Shown piece by piece: positions 21,250-30,610 of a stretch of 64,000 bases of DNA; positions within the stretch are counted from its first letter, which is position 1, and each line of letters opens with the position of its first letter. Below the pieces are notes generated by a model. That model saw nothing but the letters and a program-made list of their open reading frames with translations, was not told the DNA's origin and did not search any database. Location: positions 930,001 through 994,000 of the forward strand of contig NZ_CP048411.1 of assembly GCF_019355055.1 (NCBI RefSeq), read 5' to 3'. Position numbers and translations under genes: made by a program. The stretch comes from Pseudomonas sp. MTM4 (lineage in GTDB: Bacteria; Pseudomonadota; Gammaproteobacteria; Pseudomonadales; Pseudomonadaceae).

Positions 21250-22038
21250 TCAATCCCGAAGAAACCCCAACACGCGCTGCGTGAAAGCATCGCCAACCTC
21301 GACGTTGGACAAATGCGCAGCCTCGAACTCCACCAGCTCGGCCCCTTCGATGCGAGATTGTATGAAGCGCCCATGCTCAGGCGTGGTCACCGGGTCTTTG
21401 CTGCCGCAAACGACCAGCGTCGGCACCTTGATCGCGCCCAGCTGCTCACGGTAATCAGCATCACGCACCGCTGCGCAGTTAGCGGCATAACCTTCGGGCG
21501 AGGTGCTGGCGATCATTTGTGTGATGCGCTGCGTCTGTGCCGGCTGCTGCTCGGCGAATGCCGGGGTGAACCAGCGTGCGATGGAGGCGTCGCGCATGTC
21601 GCGCATGGTCTGCTCGCCACCCTTGAGCACGGTGTCGATGCGCTCGTTCCAGACGTCGTCAGTGCCGATCTTCGCCCCGGTATTGCAGATCACCAACCGC
21701 GTCAGCCGCTCGCCAGCATTGATGCCCAGCCACTGGCCAATCAGCCCGCCCATGGACAGGCCGCAGAACGCGAAACGGTCGATACCGAGGGAATCGACCA
21801 AGCCCAAGACGTCCTGCCCAAGCTGCTCGATGCTGTACGGTCCCGGCGTAACGGCCGATCCGCCGTGACCGCGCGTGTCATAGCGCAGCACGCGGAACTG
21901 CTCGCTGAACGCCGGAATCTGCGCATCCCACATATGCAGGTCGGTACCCAAGGAATTGGACAGCACCAGCACCGGCGCATCGACCGGGCCATCGAGACGG
22001 TAGTTGAGTTCGCCATCGGCGAGTTTGACGGTGGGCAT
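21250..22038 (-). CDS. pcaD: 3-Oxoadipate enol-lactonase
   Basis: A 262-residue alpha/beta hydrolase starting MPTVKLADGELNYRLDGP. The ATG at 22038 is preceded by GGAGAG; a longer reading to 22077 has no better start. The nucleophile elbow GLSMGG has Ser95, GSKDPVTTPEHG supplies the Asp and AAHLSNVE the catalytic His. It hydrolyses beta-ketoadipate enol-lactone, the product of CatC, to beta-ketoadipate. It lies downstream of pcaIJF on the same strand but is separated by 241 bases filled with palindromic repeats. No pcaB or pcaC is nearby, so here it serves the catechol branch. Confidence 0.93.
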   Translation of the reverse strand: MPTVKLADGELNYRLDGPVDAPVLVLSNSLGTDLHMWDAQIPAFSEQFRVLRYDTRGHGGSAVTPGPYSIEQLGQDVLGLVDSLGIDRFAFCGLSMGGLIGQWLGINAGERLTRLVICNTGAKIGTDDVWNERIDTVLKGGEQTMRDMRDASIARWFTPAFAEQQPAQTQRITQMIASTSPEGYAANCAAVRDADYREQLGAIKVPTLVVCGSKDPVTTPEHGRFIQSRIEGAELVEFEAAHLSNVEVGDAFTQRVLGFLRD

Positions 22039-22120
22039 AGGAATCTCTCCAGGAAGTCGGTCTAAAGGTAGTCGCAAACGAGCGAAAAACGATGACTTGC
22101 GGCGTGCCGCGATACGGGTA

Positions 22121-22264
22121 ACGGTGGGCTGAAGCCCACCCTACGGGAGCGGACCTCCACGCAAAGGGTTGGCTTCGTAGAGTGGGCCGGGCGGCGCTCC
22201 GCTTCAGCCCACCGCAGCAGCGTAAAGACTCAGTACTGTCGTAGGGTGGGCTTCAGCCCACCAT
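22121..22264. repeat. Three REP-like palindromes between pcaF and pcaD
   Basis: Three copies of a palindromic unit: GGTGGGCTGAAGCCCACC near 22123-22140, a longer form with a GGCGGCGCTCCGCTTCAG core at 22176-22213, and GGTGGGCTTCAGCCCACC near 22244-22262. Copies alternate in orientation and carry a GTAGGGTGGG or CCACCCTAC shoulder. The same family occurs at 25305-25477 and 34114-34172, with a variant at 29173-29242. Confidence 0.85.
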
Positions 22265-22279
22265 CCTTCGCGCAAGAAG

Positions 22280-23481
<1,202 letters not shown>

Positions 23482-23485
<4 letters not shown>

Positions 23486-24276
23486 TCGTCACCTCCAGAT
23501 TGTCCGTGGGCGGCGGCCGTGCGGGCCTCAAGGGCACGCAGAGCTTCCAGTTCTGTCTCGGTGGGCGGCGCAGTTTCGCTCAGATTGTCGGCGAAACGGA
23601 TGGCCCAGCCGGTGTTCTCGATCACTTGCTCGCGGGTCACGCCCGGGTGCAGCGAAGTCACCACGAATTCATTGGACCCAGCTTCGGGCTCCATGATGCA
23701 CAGATCGGTGATGATGCCTACCGGTCCGCTGCCCGGCAGCCCGAGCTGCTTGCGATGCTCGCCGCCCTCGCCGAAACCGACGGATGTGATGAACGCCAGC
23801 TTGTCGACGAAGGTACGGTGCGATTGCTTAAGGATGATCAACACCTGCTTGGCCGACCCTGCAATTTCCGGCGCCCCACCCGCCCCTGGCAAGCGAACTT
23901 TCGGTTGGTGATAGTCGCCGATCACCGTGGTGTTGATGTTGCCGTACTTGTCCACCTGCGCCGCGCCGAGAAAGCCCACATCGATGCGCCCGCCCTGCAG
24001 CCAGTAGCGGAAGATTTCGCCGGTAGGCACCACGGTATCGGCGGTCTCGGCTAGCTCGCCGTCACCGATGGACAGCGGCAATACCGAGGGCTTGGCGCCA
24101 ATGGGGCCGGACTCGTAGATCAGCACGACTTCCGGCGCATGGGTCAGGCGCGCCAGGTTGGCGGCCTTGGACGGCAAGCCGATGCCGACGAAACAGACGC
24201 TGCCATCGCCAAGGCGGCGCGAGGCGGCCACGGTCATCATCTCATTGGTGCTGTAGTCATTGGCGTGAGCGCTCAT
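23482..24276 (-). CDS. pcaJ: 3-Oxoadipate:succinyl-CoA transferase beta subunit
   Basis: A 264-residue family I CoA-transferase beta subunit. The catalytic glutamate is probably Glu55 in [14 protein letters not shown]; oxyanion and GxGG motifs follow at [14 protein letters not shown]. With PcaI it moves CoA from succinyl-CoA to 3-oxoadipate. The large-subunit type (285/264 residues) resembles the P. aeruginosa PcaIJ / CatIJ proteins rather than the shorter PcaIJ of P. putida. One base is shared with pcaI. Confidence 0.94.
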
Positions 24277-25133
24277 TACTTGGCCTCCTGCTGCGCGGCC
24301 AGCTTGGCCTGGAATGCACTGAAATCGGGTGTATCGCGGATGAATTCATCGATCCAGGCGGTGAAGGACTCACGGCTGCGGGCAATCGGGTCCCAATCCT
24401 GATAGAAGCGGTTGTCGCGCTCGTAGTAGCCGTGGGCGTAGGACGGATGCGCCCCGCCCGGCACCAGGCAGACGGCGGTCAGCGCCCAGGTCGGCAGCAC
24501 GCAGGCGTTCATCGGCGCCTGCAGGTCGTCGACGATTTCTTCGACGGTGACGATGCAGCGCTTGGCCGCCAGTGCGGCTTCCTTCTGTACGCCGAGAATG
24601 CCCTGGATCAGCACGTTGCCCTTGCGATCGGCCTTCTGCGCGTGAATCACGGTGACGTCCGGACGCACGCTTGGGACCGCCGCCAGCTTCTCGCCGGTGA
24701 AGGGGCAGTCAATGAACTTGATCATCGGATTGACCTTCGGCAGGTCGGAACCCAGGTAGGCGCGCAGCACCGCGAACGGCAGGCCTGATGCGCCGGCGAC
24801 GTAGGCGTTGGCCAGGTCGGCGTGGCTATGCTCTTCGATCTCCAGCGGCTGCGGCCACTGCTTTTCCACCGCATCACGCAGGCGGTGCAGCGAGCCGACG
24901 CCGGGATTGCCGCCCCAGGAGAAGATCAGTTTTTTTGCGCAACCGGCACCGATCAGCAGGTCGTAGACCAGGTCGGGCGTCATGCGCACCAGCGTCAGAT
25001 CCTTCTTGTCCTGACGGATGAGCTCGTGGGCGGCGGCGGTGGGAATCAGATGGGTGAAGCCTTCAAGGGCGACGGTGTCGCCATTGCTAACGAAGCGATC
25101 GATTGCTTCGCCAAGGGAAAGAAGCTCGGCCAT
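24276..25133 (-). CDS. pcaI: 3-Oxoadipate:succinyl-CoA transferase alpha subunit
   Basis: A 285-residue alpha subunit of a family I CoA-transferase, with VALEGFTHLIPTAAAHEL near residue 21 and KLIFSWGGNPGVGSLHRLRD near residue 67. It opens the pcaIJF operon. A cluster of PcaR-like sites lies 84-114 bases upstream of its ATG, consistent with induction by beta-ketoadipate through PcaR. Confidence 0.94.
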   Translation of the reverse strand: MAELLSLGEAIDRFVSNGDTVALEGFTHLIPTAAAHELIRQDKKDLTLVRMTPDLVYDLLIGAGCAKKLIFSWGGNPGVGSLHRLRDAVEKQWPQPLEIEEHSHADLANAYVAGASGLPFAVLRAYLGSDLPKVNPMIKFIDCPFTGEKLAAVPSVRPDVTVIHAQKADRKGNVLIQGILGVQKEAALAAKRCIVTVEEIVDDLQAPMNACVLPTWALTAVCLVPGGAHPSYAHGYYERDNRFYQDWDPIARSRESFTAWIDEFIRDTPDFSAFQAKLAAQQEAK

Positions 25134-25216
25134 GGGTCAGTCTCTTGTGGTCGTGGGTGCACCCGCTAGAGAGTGCTTACGACCCACACTAACCATCGCC
25201 AGGCCCTGGAACAATC

Positions 25217-25247
25217 CGATAATCGATTAATCGTTCGTTAATCGAAC
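25217..25247 (-). promoter_or_regulatory. Putative PcaR-binding region of the pcaIJF promoter
   Basis: On the minus strand the region reads GTTCGATTAACGAAC, then GATTAATCGATTATCGG, i.e. three overlapping half-sites of the ATTATCG/ATTAACG type. The first 15 bases match well the PcaR box GTTCGATAATCGCAC described for P. putida (recalled). The other half-sites match the operator in front of pcaR at 26408-26438. The site lies about 85-115 bases before pcaI. Confidence 0.75.
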
Positions 25248-25304
25248 AGAATGATGGCCTAGGAGTTAATGATTCTACTGCGGGTAAAGACTCCGTTCTC
25301 GCTG

Positions 25305-25477
25305 CGGTGGGCTGAAGCGGAGCGCCGCCCAGCCCACCCTACGGTCGTACCCCGTGCAGGCGAAATCGGACGGGATTGCCCTACGGAAGAACACGCCAAG
25401 GTCCCGCTCCGGCTGCCTGTCCGCTTCGAGTTCAGCGACGTAGGGTGGGCCGGGCGGCGCTCCGCTTCAGCCCACCG
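25305..25477. repeat. REPIN-like inverted pair upstream of pcaIJF
   Basis: A palindromic unit at 25305-25344 (shoulder CCACCCTACG, core GAAGCGGAGCGCCGCCC) is repeated in inverse at 25439-25477. The two face each other across about 95 bases. The pair fills the space between the pcaI control region and the end of pcaR, so pcaI and pcaR are insulated by repeats. The remaining bases of 25134-25536 show no gene. Confidence 0.8.
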
Positions 25478-25536
25478 GTGATGGCAGCTGGACCAGAGTC
25501 GGGGCACGCTTCACCGATCCGACTGCGGCATCGCTG

Positions 25537-26379
25537 TCAGTGAAACAGCCGCGTACTCAGCTCCTTGCTCGCCTCCAGCAACACCGGCAGAAAGCGCGTT
25601 TCCAACTCCTGCCGTGTCACCCGACCGGCATGAGTACCGACGTTCAACGCGGCTAACACCTGCCCGGCAGAATCCTTCAGCGGGACGGCCAGCGAGCGCA
25701 AGCCGACCTCCAGTTCCTGATCGATGATCACCCAACCCTGCTGGCGAATCTCGGCAATGGCCGCGCGAATGGCCTCGGGCGTATGCAGCGTGCGGCTGGT
25801 CTTGATCTGCAGATTGGCGTGTTCCAGGTAGTCGTCCAGAGCGGCGTCATCAAGCGCCGCCAACAGGATTCGGCCCATGGAGGTGCAATAGGCCGGCAGA
25901 CGGCTGCCCACGCTGAGATCCACCGAAATCAATCGCTGCGGCGTCGCTGAGCGTGCGACATAGAGCACTTCGTCGCCCTCCAGCGTGGCCATGGAACAGG
26001 CTTCGTGCAGTTGATCACTGAGGCGGTCGAGGATCGGCTGCGCGGTGACCGCCAGCGGCGTCGATGACAGGTAGGCGTGGCCAAGGGTCAGCACCTTGGG
26101 CAACAGCGAATAGGTGCGCCCGTCGGTGGTGGCGTAGCCGAGCTTGATCAGCGTGTGCAGGCAGCGCCGCACCGCTGCACGGGGTATCTCCGTGCGGTGG
26201 CTGATCTGTGCGATGGTCAGATGGCGTTTTCGCTCTTGGAACGCGTGAATCACCGCCAGACCGCGGGCCAGCGAGGTCATGAAGTTCGGGTCGCCGGTCA
26301 GGGCTTCGATGCGTTTGGCCGGCGACGCGATGATCGCCGGCGCGGTGGGCGCGATGCTAGGGCGGGATTCTTCGTTCAT
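25537..26379 (-). CDS. pcaR: IclR-family regulator of pca genes
   Basis: A 280-residue IclR-type regulator. The HTH domain (about 30-90) has TSLARGLAVIHAFQERKRHLT and ISHRTEIPRAAVRRCLHTL. The C-terminal effector domain includes YVARSATPQRLISVDLSVGSRLPAYCTSMGR-type sequence. The pattern is that of PcaR from P. putida, which activates pcaIJ, pcaF and pcaBDC when beta-ketoadipate is present and represses itself. The start MNEES at 26379 is preferred because the upstream frame to 26439 runs through the putative operator. Confidence 0.93.
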   Translation of the reverse strand: MNEESRPSIAPTAPAIIASPAKRIEALTGDPNFMTSLARGLAVIHAFQERKRHLTIAQISHRTEIPRAAVRRCLHTLIKLGYATTDGRTYSLLPKVLTLGHAYLSSTPLAVTAQPILDRLSDQLHEACSMATLEGDEVLYVARSATPQRLISVDLSVGSRLPAYCTSMGRILLAALDDAALDDYLEHANLQIKTSRTLHTPEAIRAAIAEIRQQGWVIIDQELEVGLRSLAVPLKDSAGQVLAALNVGTHAGRVTRQELETRFLPVLLEASKELSTRLFH

Positions 26380-26407
26380 GGGCGGACAGCCTTGTCGAGA
26401 GCGATGG

Positions 26408-26438
26408 GCGATTATCGTCCACAAGTTCGATAATCGCA
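26408..26438 (-). promoter_or_regulatory. Putative PcaR operator upstream of pcaR
   Basis: A perfect 10-bp inverted repeat, GCGATTATCG (26408-26417) and CGATAATCGC (26428-26437), with a 10-base spacer. The right arm extends to GTTCGATAATCGCA (26425-26438), which equals the recalled P. putida PcaR box. It lies 29-59 bases before the pcaR start, where bound protein would block or autoregulate transcription. Confidence 0.8.
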
Positions 26439-26465
26439 AAGCACATCACCAAGGCCGATGACGTT

Positions 26466-27734
26466 CTAGAGCAGTTGCCAGGTGTAATTGAAGATCAGCC
26501 GGTTCTCGTCGATATCGCTGCGGTAGTTGGAGCGCGCGGTGACGTTGCGGACCCGGACGCCAAGACCTTTCAGCACACCGCCCTGAAAGGTGTAGCCGAT
26601 ATCCAGGTCGCGCTCCCACTCCTCGCCCTCGAAGCCGGCGCCGGTATCGACGTTGTCGCCACGGATGTAGCGCACCGTGGAAACCAGCCCGGGGATGCCT
26701 ACCGCAGTGAAATCGAAGTCATGTCGCACCTGCCAGGAGCGCTCGTCGGCACCGGCGAATTCATAGGTGGGCACTTCATTGCCCAGCGGCGTGACGTTGT
26801 TGAACACCCTCGGAAAAGCGTCCTCGCCGAACATGGCCTGATAGCCGACCATGAAAGTGTGCCCACCATATTTGGCAGAGAGCTGGGAGAACGCCGCCTG
26901 GTTGTCGATATCGCTGAGCAGCCGGTCGCCGTCTTCACTACTGTCGTAGAAACCGAGGTTGGCGCCCAGTACCCAGTCGCCCACCGGCTCGCTGTGCTTG
27001 AGGCTGTAGAAGCGCTGGTTGTAGATATCTTCCAGCTGCGCATACCAGGCGCCCGCCGAAGTGCGCTTGTCGTTGAAGGCGTAATCGGCACCGGCATAGT
27101 TGAAGCGGTCGGTTTCGGCGTTGCCACCCAGCTGCGGCACATGGCCGAGCTTCGCACGCATTGAGCCGTCGCCGGCTTCGTTGAGCACGCTGCCGGAATG
27201 CAGCTGGCCGGCTTGCAGGGTCAGCCCATCGATCTCCTGCGAGACGATGCTGGCGCCCTGGTAGGTCGGCGGTAGCAGGCGGATGTCGCTGAAGGTCAGC
27301 ACCGGCAGGTTGGGTGTCAGCTCGCCGACCTTCAGCTCGGTTTTCGACAGGCGTGCCTTGAGCGCGGCGCCGAAGCGGCCGAAGTCGTCCGCCGCCTTGC
27401 CGTCACTGCCAGTCGGCAGCAAGCCGGTATTGACCCGGTCGGCGCTGCTGTCGAGCTTGATGCCCAACTGGCCCAGTACATCCACGCCGAAACCGACCGT
27501 ACCCGGCGTGTAGCCGGATTTGATGTTGAGGATGAAGCCCTGCGCCCACTCCTCCGACTTCGACTGCTGGTTGGCGCCGACGATGTCGGAGAAATCCCGG
27601 CTGAAGTAGTAGTTGCGCGCCTGCAGAGTGGCGCTGGCACCTTCGATGAAACCGTCTTCGGCAACTACTTCGCATGCGCTGAGCGCTACGCCGACCGCCA
27701 ACGAGAGGCGTGATATCTGCGTCTGGTTTTTCAT
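26466..27734 (-). CDS. benF: OprD-family porin, BenF-like
   Basis: A 422-residue outer membrane porin. The start MKNQTQ at 27734 is chosen because GAGGAAA lies upstream at good spacing; an ATG 12 bases earlier lacks one. The signal peptide is cleaved near VVA-EDG. Family marks are [54 protein letters not shown] and the C-terminal [11 protein letters not shown]. Position beside benE indicates benzoate passage across the outer membrane. It follows benE by 112 bases and is probably the last gene of the ben-cat unit. Confidence 0.88.
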   Translation of the reverse strand: MKNQTQISRLSLAVGVALSACEVVAEDGFIEGASATLQARNYYFSRDFSDIVGANQQSKSEEWAQGFILNIKSGYTPGTVGFGVDVLGQLGIKLDSSADRVNTGLLPTGSDGKAADDFGRFGAALKARLSKTELKVGELTPNLPVLTFSDIRLLPPTYQGASIVSQEIDGLTLQAGQLHSGSVLNEAGDGSMRAKLGHVPQLGGNAETDRFNYAGADYAFNDKRTSAGAWYAQLEDIYNQRFYSLKHSEPVGDWVLGANLGFYDSSEDGDRLLSDIDNQAAFSQLSAKYGGHTFMVGYQAMFGEDAFPRVFNNVTPLGNEVPTYEFAGADERSWQVRHDFDFTAVGIPGLVSTVRYIRGDNVDTGAGFEGEEWERDLDIGYTFQGGVLKGLGVRVRNVTARSNYRSDIDENRLIFNYTWQLL

Positions 27735-27846
27735 GGATTTCCTCATTGTTGTTGTTTTTCAAGGTGCACGCTGCCGGCCCTTCCGGCGTGGCCGGATGAG
27801 CGCGACAAGAGTTTTCGATCGTTAGCTGGTGCGCTAGGCAATGCCT

Positions 27847-29070
27847 TCAGCGCGCGGGTTGCTCCCGTTGGAGGTTGGCGCCTTGGTTCTCCTGTGCCTT
27901 TGCCGGTTTTCTCAGGGTCAGCAGCAGGTGCGCCGCGATACCGAAGATCAGCCCCCAGAAGGCGGCGGATAGGCCCAGCAGCGACATGCCCGAGGCGGTG
28001 ACCAGAAAGGTGATCAGCGCCGCCTCGCGATCCGCCGGGACCGACATGGCGCCATGCAAGGCGGCGCCGATGGCCGACAGCAGCGCCAGCCCGGCCAATG
28101 CGGCGATCAACGCCGAAGGAAAGGCGGTGAACACCGATACCAAGGTCGCACCGAAAATGCCCAGCAGCAGATAGAACACACCGCCGGAGACACCGGCGAT
28201 GTAGCGTTTGCCGGGATCTTCATGGGACTCCTTGCCGGTGCAGATCGCCGCGGTGATCGCCGCAAGATTCAATCCGTGGCAGCCGAAGGGTGCGAGCAAC
28301 AAGGTGCCCAGTGCACTGCCGCTGATCAGCGGACTTGCCGGGGTCTGGTAGCCGGCATTGCGCAACACGGCCATGCCCGGCACGAACTGCCCGGTCAGCG
28401 CCACCATCACCAGTGGAAACGCCACGCCCAGCATCACCTGCCAGCTGAATTCGGGGGTGATCCATACCGGTTTGGCCAAGCCCAGCACCAGCGCTTCGCT
28501 ACGCAGCTCGCCGCTGGCAACCGTCATCGCGACACCCACCACCAGCACCGCCATCACCGCGTAGCGCGGCATGGCGCGCTTGAACAGCAGGTAGGTGGCG
28601 AACATCGCCAGCACCAGCCAGGGCTGATCCTTCACCGACACGAATAGGTCGGTACCGAAGCGAAACAGGATGCCGGCCAGCATCGCCGCCGAAATGGCCG
28701 CTGGAAGTTTACTGATCACCTTGTCGAAGGCGCCGGACAGCCCCACCAGCAGGATAATCAGGTTCGATACCAGGTAGGCGCCCACTGCCTGGTTCATGCT
28801 GATGTCCGGCAGCATGGTCACCAGCAACGCCGAGCCGGGCGCCGACCAGGCGATGACGATCGGTACCCGGTAGCGCAGGCTCAGCAGGATGCCGAGCACA
28901 CCGCTGCCGATGGAGATGGTCCAGACCCAGGACGAGAGCACATCGTGCGGCAGACCGCCCGCCTTGGCTGCCTGGAAGATGATCACCAGCGGGCCGGCGT
29001 AGGAAATGATGGTCGCGATGAAACCGGCAACCACGGCGGATAGGGAGCAATCCCTGAGTAGCGTTTTCAT
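27847..29070 (-). CDS. benE: Benzoate:H+ symporter BenE
   Basis: A 407-residue inner-membrane protein with about twelve hydrophobic helices, matching the BenE family (for example GPLVIIFQAAKAGGLP, VIAWSAPGSALLV and FGCHGLNLAAITAAICTG). The start MKTLLRDCS at 29070 has GAGG upstream; the longer open frame to 29190 runs through a palindromic repeat and is not used. It is a second benzoate importer beside BenK. Confidence 0.92.
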   Translation of the reverse strand: MKTLLRDCSLSAVVAGFIATIISYAGPLVIIFQAAKAGGLPHDVLSSWVWTISIGSGVLGILLSLRYRVPIVIAWSAPGSALLVTMLPDISMNQAVGAYLVSNLIILLVGLSGAFDKVISKLPAAISAAMLAGILFRFGTDLFVSVKDQPWLVLAMFATYLLFKRAMPRYAVMAVLVVGVAMTVASGELRSEALVLGLAKPVWITPEFSWQVMLGVAFPLVMVALTGQFVPGMAVLRNAGYQTPASPLISGSALGTLLLAPFGCHGLNLAAITAAICTGKESHEDPGKRYIAGVSGGVFYLLLGIFGATLVSVFTAFPSALIAALAGLALLSAIGAALHGAMSVPADREAALITFLVTASGMSLLGLSAAFWGLIFGIAAHLLLTLRKPAKAQENQGANLQREQPAR

Positions 29071-29172
29071 GACGCCTCGCAAGACAGGCCTGGCTATCCG
29101 TGACGGTGTCCGGATCGCTCTTGTTGTTGGGTGAGCGGTTAAACGGTGGAGCGGGAAGTCATCAGAGCCGGC

Positions 29173-29242
29173 GGATGGGTGAAGCGTCATCCACCCTACG
29201 AGTCTCGGAACTGGCGTAGGGTGGATATCGCTTCACCCATCC
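29173..29242. repeat. Inverted REP-like pair between catA and benE
   Basis: GGATGGGTGAAGCG...CCACCCTACG at 29173-29200 is repeated in inverse at 29215-29242 (CGTAGGGTGG...CGCTTCACCCATCC) with 14 bases between. The whole can fold into one long stem. It lies between the catA stop and the benE start on the minus strand and may limit read-through. It is a variant of the unit at 22121 and 34114, with GGATG in place of GGGCT. Confidence 0.8.
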
Positions 29243-29293
29243 ACCACACGGAGCCCGCGAAGAGTGGATGGTAAAGAGCCTCATCCGACAGGC

Positions 29294-30232
29294 TCAGGCT
29301 TCCTGTAATGCGCGCGGGCGCTTGCTGCGCTGCTCGGCTTGCGGCGCTGGCGCCTGCTGCAACTGGAAGTCAAATGCCACCTCGGCGAAGCGCCCTTCCA
29401 CACCGCGCGCATGGGCGGCTTCGGGATCGTCGTTGAAGTGAATGTCGCCGATCAGGCCGTCACGGGTCGCGTAGGCGAAGTCGTCCCACAGGTACTTGTC
29501 GCCCGCCAGGTTGATTTGCGTGGTCAGGTGGCGATGGCCCGGCGCGGAGATGAAGAAGTGGATATGCGCCGGACGCTGACCGTGACGACCGAGCAGATCG
29601 AGCACTTCTTGCGTCGGACCATCCGGCGAGCAGCCGTAGCCGGACGGCACGATGCTGCGCGCGCGGTAGCGGCCTTCGGCATCGGTGACGATGCGCCGGC
29701 GCAGGTTGTACTCCGACTGGCTCTTGTCGAAATAGGAGTAGTTGCCCTGGGTGTTGGCGTGCCAGAGATCGACGGTGGCGCCGGCCAGCGGCTTGCCATC
29801 GGGCCCGGTGACCTTGCCTTGGAGGAACATGACGGTCGCCACGCCATCTTCGCTGCCGTCATCCATGCGCGCCTCGCCTTCTACGATCGGCGCACCGGCC
29901 ACGTACAGGGGGCCTTCGATGGTGCGCGGGGTGCCGCCAGTGAGGCCGGCCTGCGCATCCTTGGCATCTTCCAACAGATCGAGGAAGTGCTCGATGCCAA
30001 GCCCGGCTGCCAACAGGCCCGCTTCATTACGCCCGCCGAGGCGGTTGATGTAGTCCACCGCTTTCCAGAATTCATCCTGAGTGATTTCCAGGTCTTCGAC
30101 GATCTTTGCGGTGTCGACCAGGATGCGGTTGATCACTGTCTTCAGACGGCTGTTGCCTTCATCGTTCTGAAAGCCACTGGCTTCGTTGAAGAAGTTCTGG
30201 ACGTGGTCGGAATTAGAGATTTTCACAGTCAT
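29294..30232 (-). CDS. catA: Catechol 1,2-dioxygenase
   Basis: A 312-residue intradiol dioxygenase. The non-haem Fe(III) ligands can be placed at Tyr165 (QGNYSYF), Tyr199 (PSGYGCSPDG), His223 and His225 (PAHIHFF). The N-terminal helical dimer domain (1-100) and TPRTIEGPLYVAGAPI are typical of CatA. It opens catechol to cis,cis-muconate. It follows catC by 71 bases and ends with a basic, Gln-rich tail. Confidence 0.97.
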   Translation of the reverse strand: MTVKISNSDHVQNFFNEASGFQNDEGNSRLKTVINRILVDTAKIVEDLEITQDEFWKAVDYINRLGGRNEAGLLAAGLGIEHFLDLLEDAKDAQAGLTGGTPRTIEGPLYVAGAPIVEGEARMDDGSEDGVATVMFLQGKVTGPDGKPLAGATVDLWHANTQGNYSYFDKSQSEYNLRRRIVTDAEGRYRARSIVPSGYGCSPDGPTQEVLDLLGRHGQRPAHIHFFISAPGHRHLTTQINLAGDKYLWDDFAYATRDGLIGDIHFNDDPEAAHARGVEGRFAEVAFDFQLQQAPAPQAEQRSKRPRALQEA

Positions 30233-30303
30233 GGCTCAGGCCTCATTTTGTAATTGTCGTTACGCGATAACCGACCGGGGCAAACCCCGGCCCGGAAAAT
30301 CAA

Positions 30304-30594
30304 TCAGCTGTCGTCGTCACGAATCGAGGACGGATGGCGGCACAGCGGATTGACTTCGATATCCATGTAGGGGAACAGCGGCAGCTGCATCAGGGTGTCG
30401 TGCAGTTCCTGCACGCTGGCCACGTCGAACAGGCTGTAGTTGGCGTACTGCCCAGCGATGCGCCACAGGTGGCGCCACTTGCCTTCGCGCATCAGGCCTT
30501 GGGCCAGTTCCTTCTCGTCCGCCTTGAGCTTGGCGGCCTTGGCCGGGTCCATGTCCACCGGCAACTTCACGATCATCTTTACGTGGAACAGCAT
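30304..30594 (-). CDS. catC: Muconolactone delta-isomerase
   Basis: A 96-residue protein of exact family size: MLFHVKMIVKLPVDMDP at the start, KWRHLWRIAGQYANYSLFDV in the middle and LPLFPYMDIEVNPLCRHPSSI at the end. It converts muconolactone to beta-ketoadipate enol-lactone, the substrate of PcaD. It starts 16 bases after catB. Confidence 0.97.
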   Translation of the reverse strand: MLFHVKMIVKLPVDMDPAKAAKLKADEKELAQGLMREGKWRHLWRIAGQYANYSLFDVASVQELHDTLMQLPLFPYMDIEVNPLCRHPSSIRDDDS

Positions 30595-30610
30595 CTTGCG
30601 AACCTCCGTT

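Noticed and set aside
20814..21374. 186-residue minus-strand open frame overlapping pcaD's end
   Set aside because: It reads through the dispersed repeat and into pcaD; it looks like a spurious translation of repeat DNA.
22121..22264. Possible CRISPR array because of regular repeats
   Set aside because: Units alternate in orientation, differ in length and spacing, and form palindromes; they are REP-like, not CRISPR.
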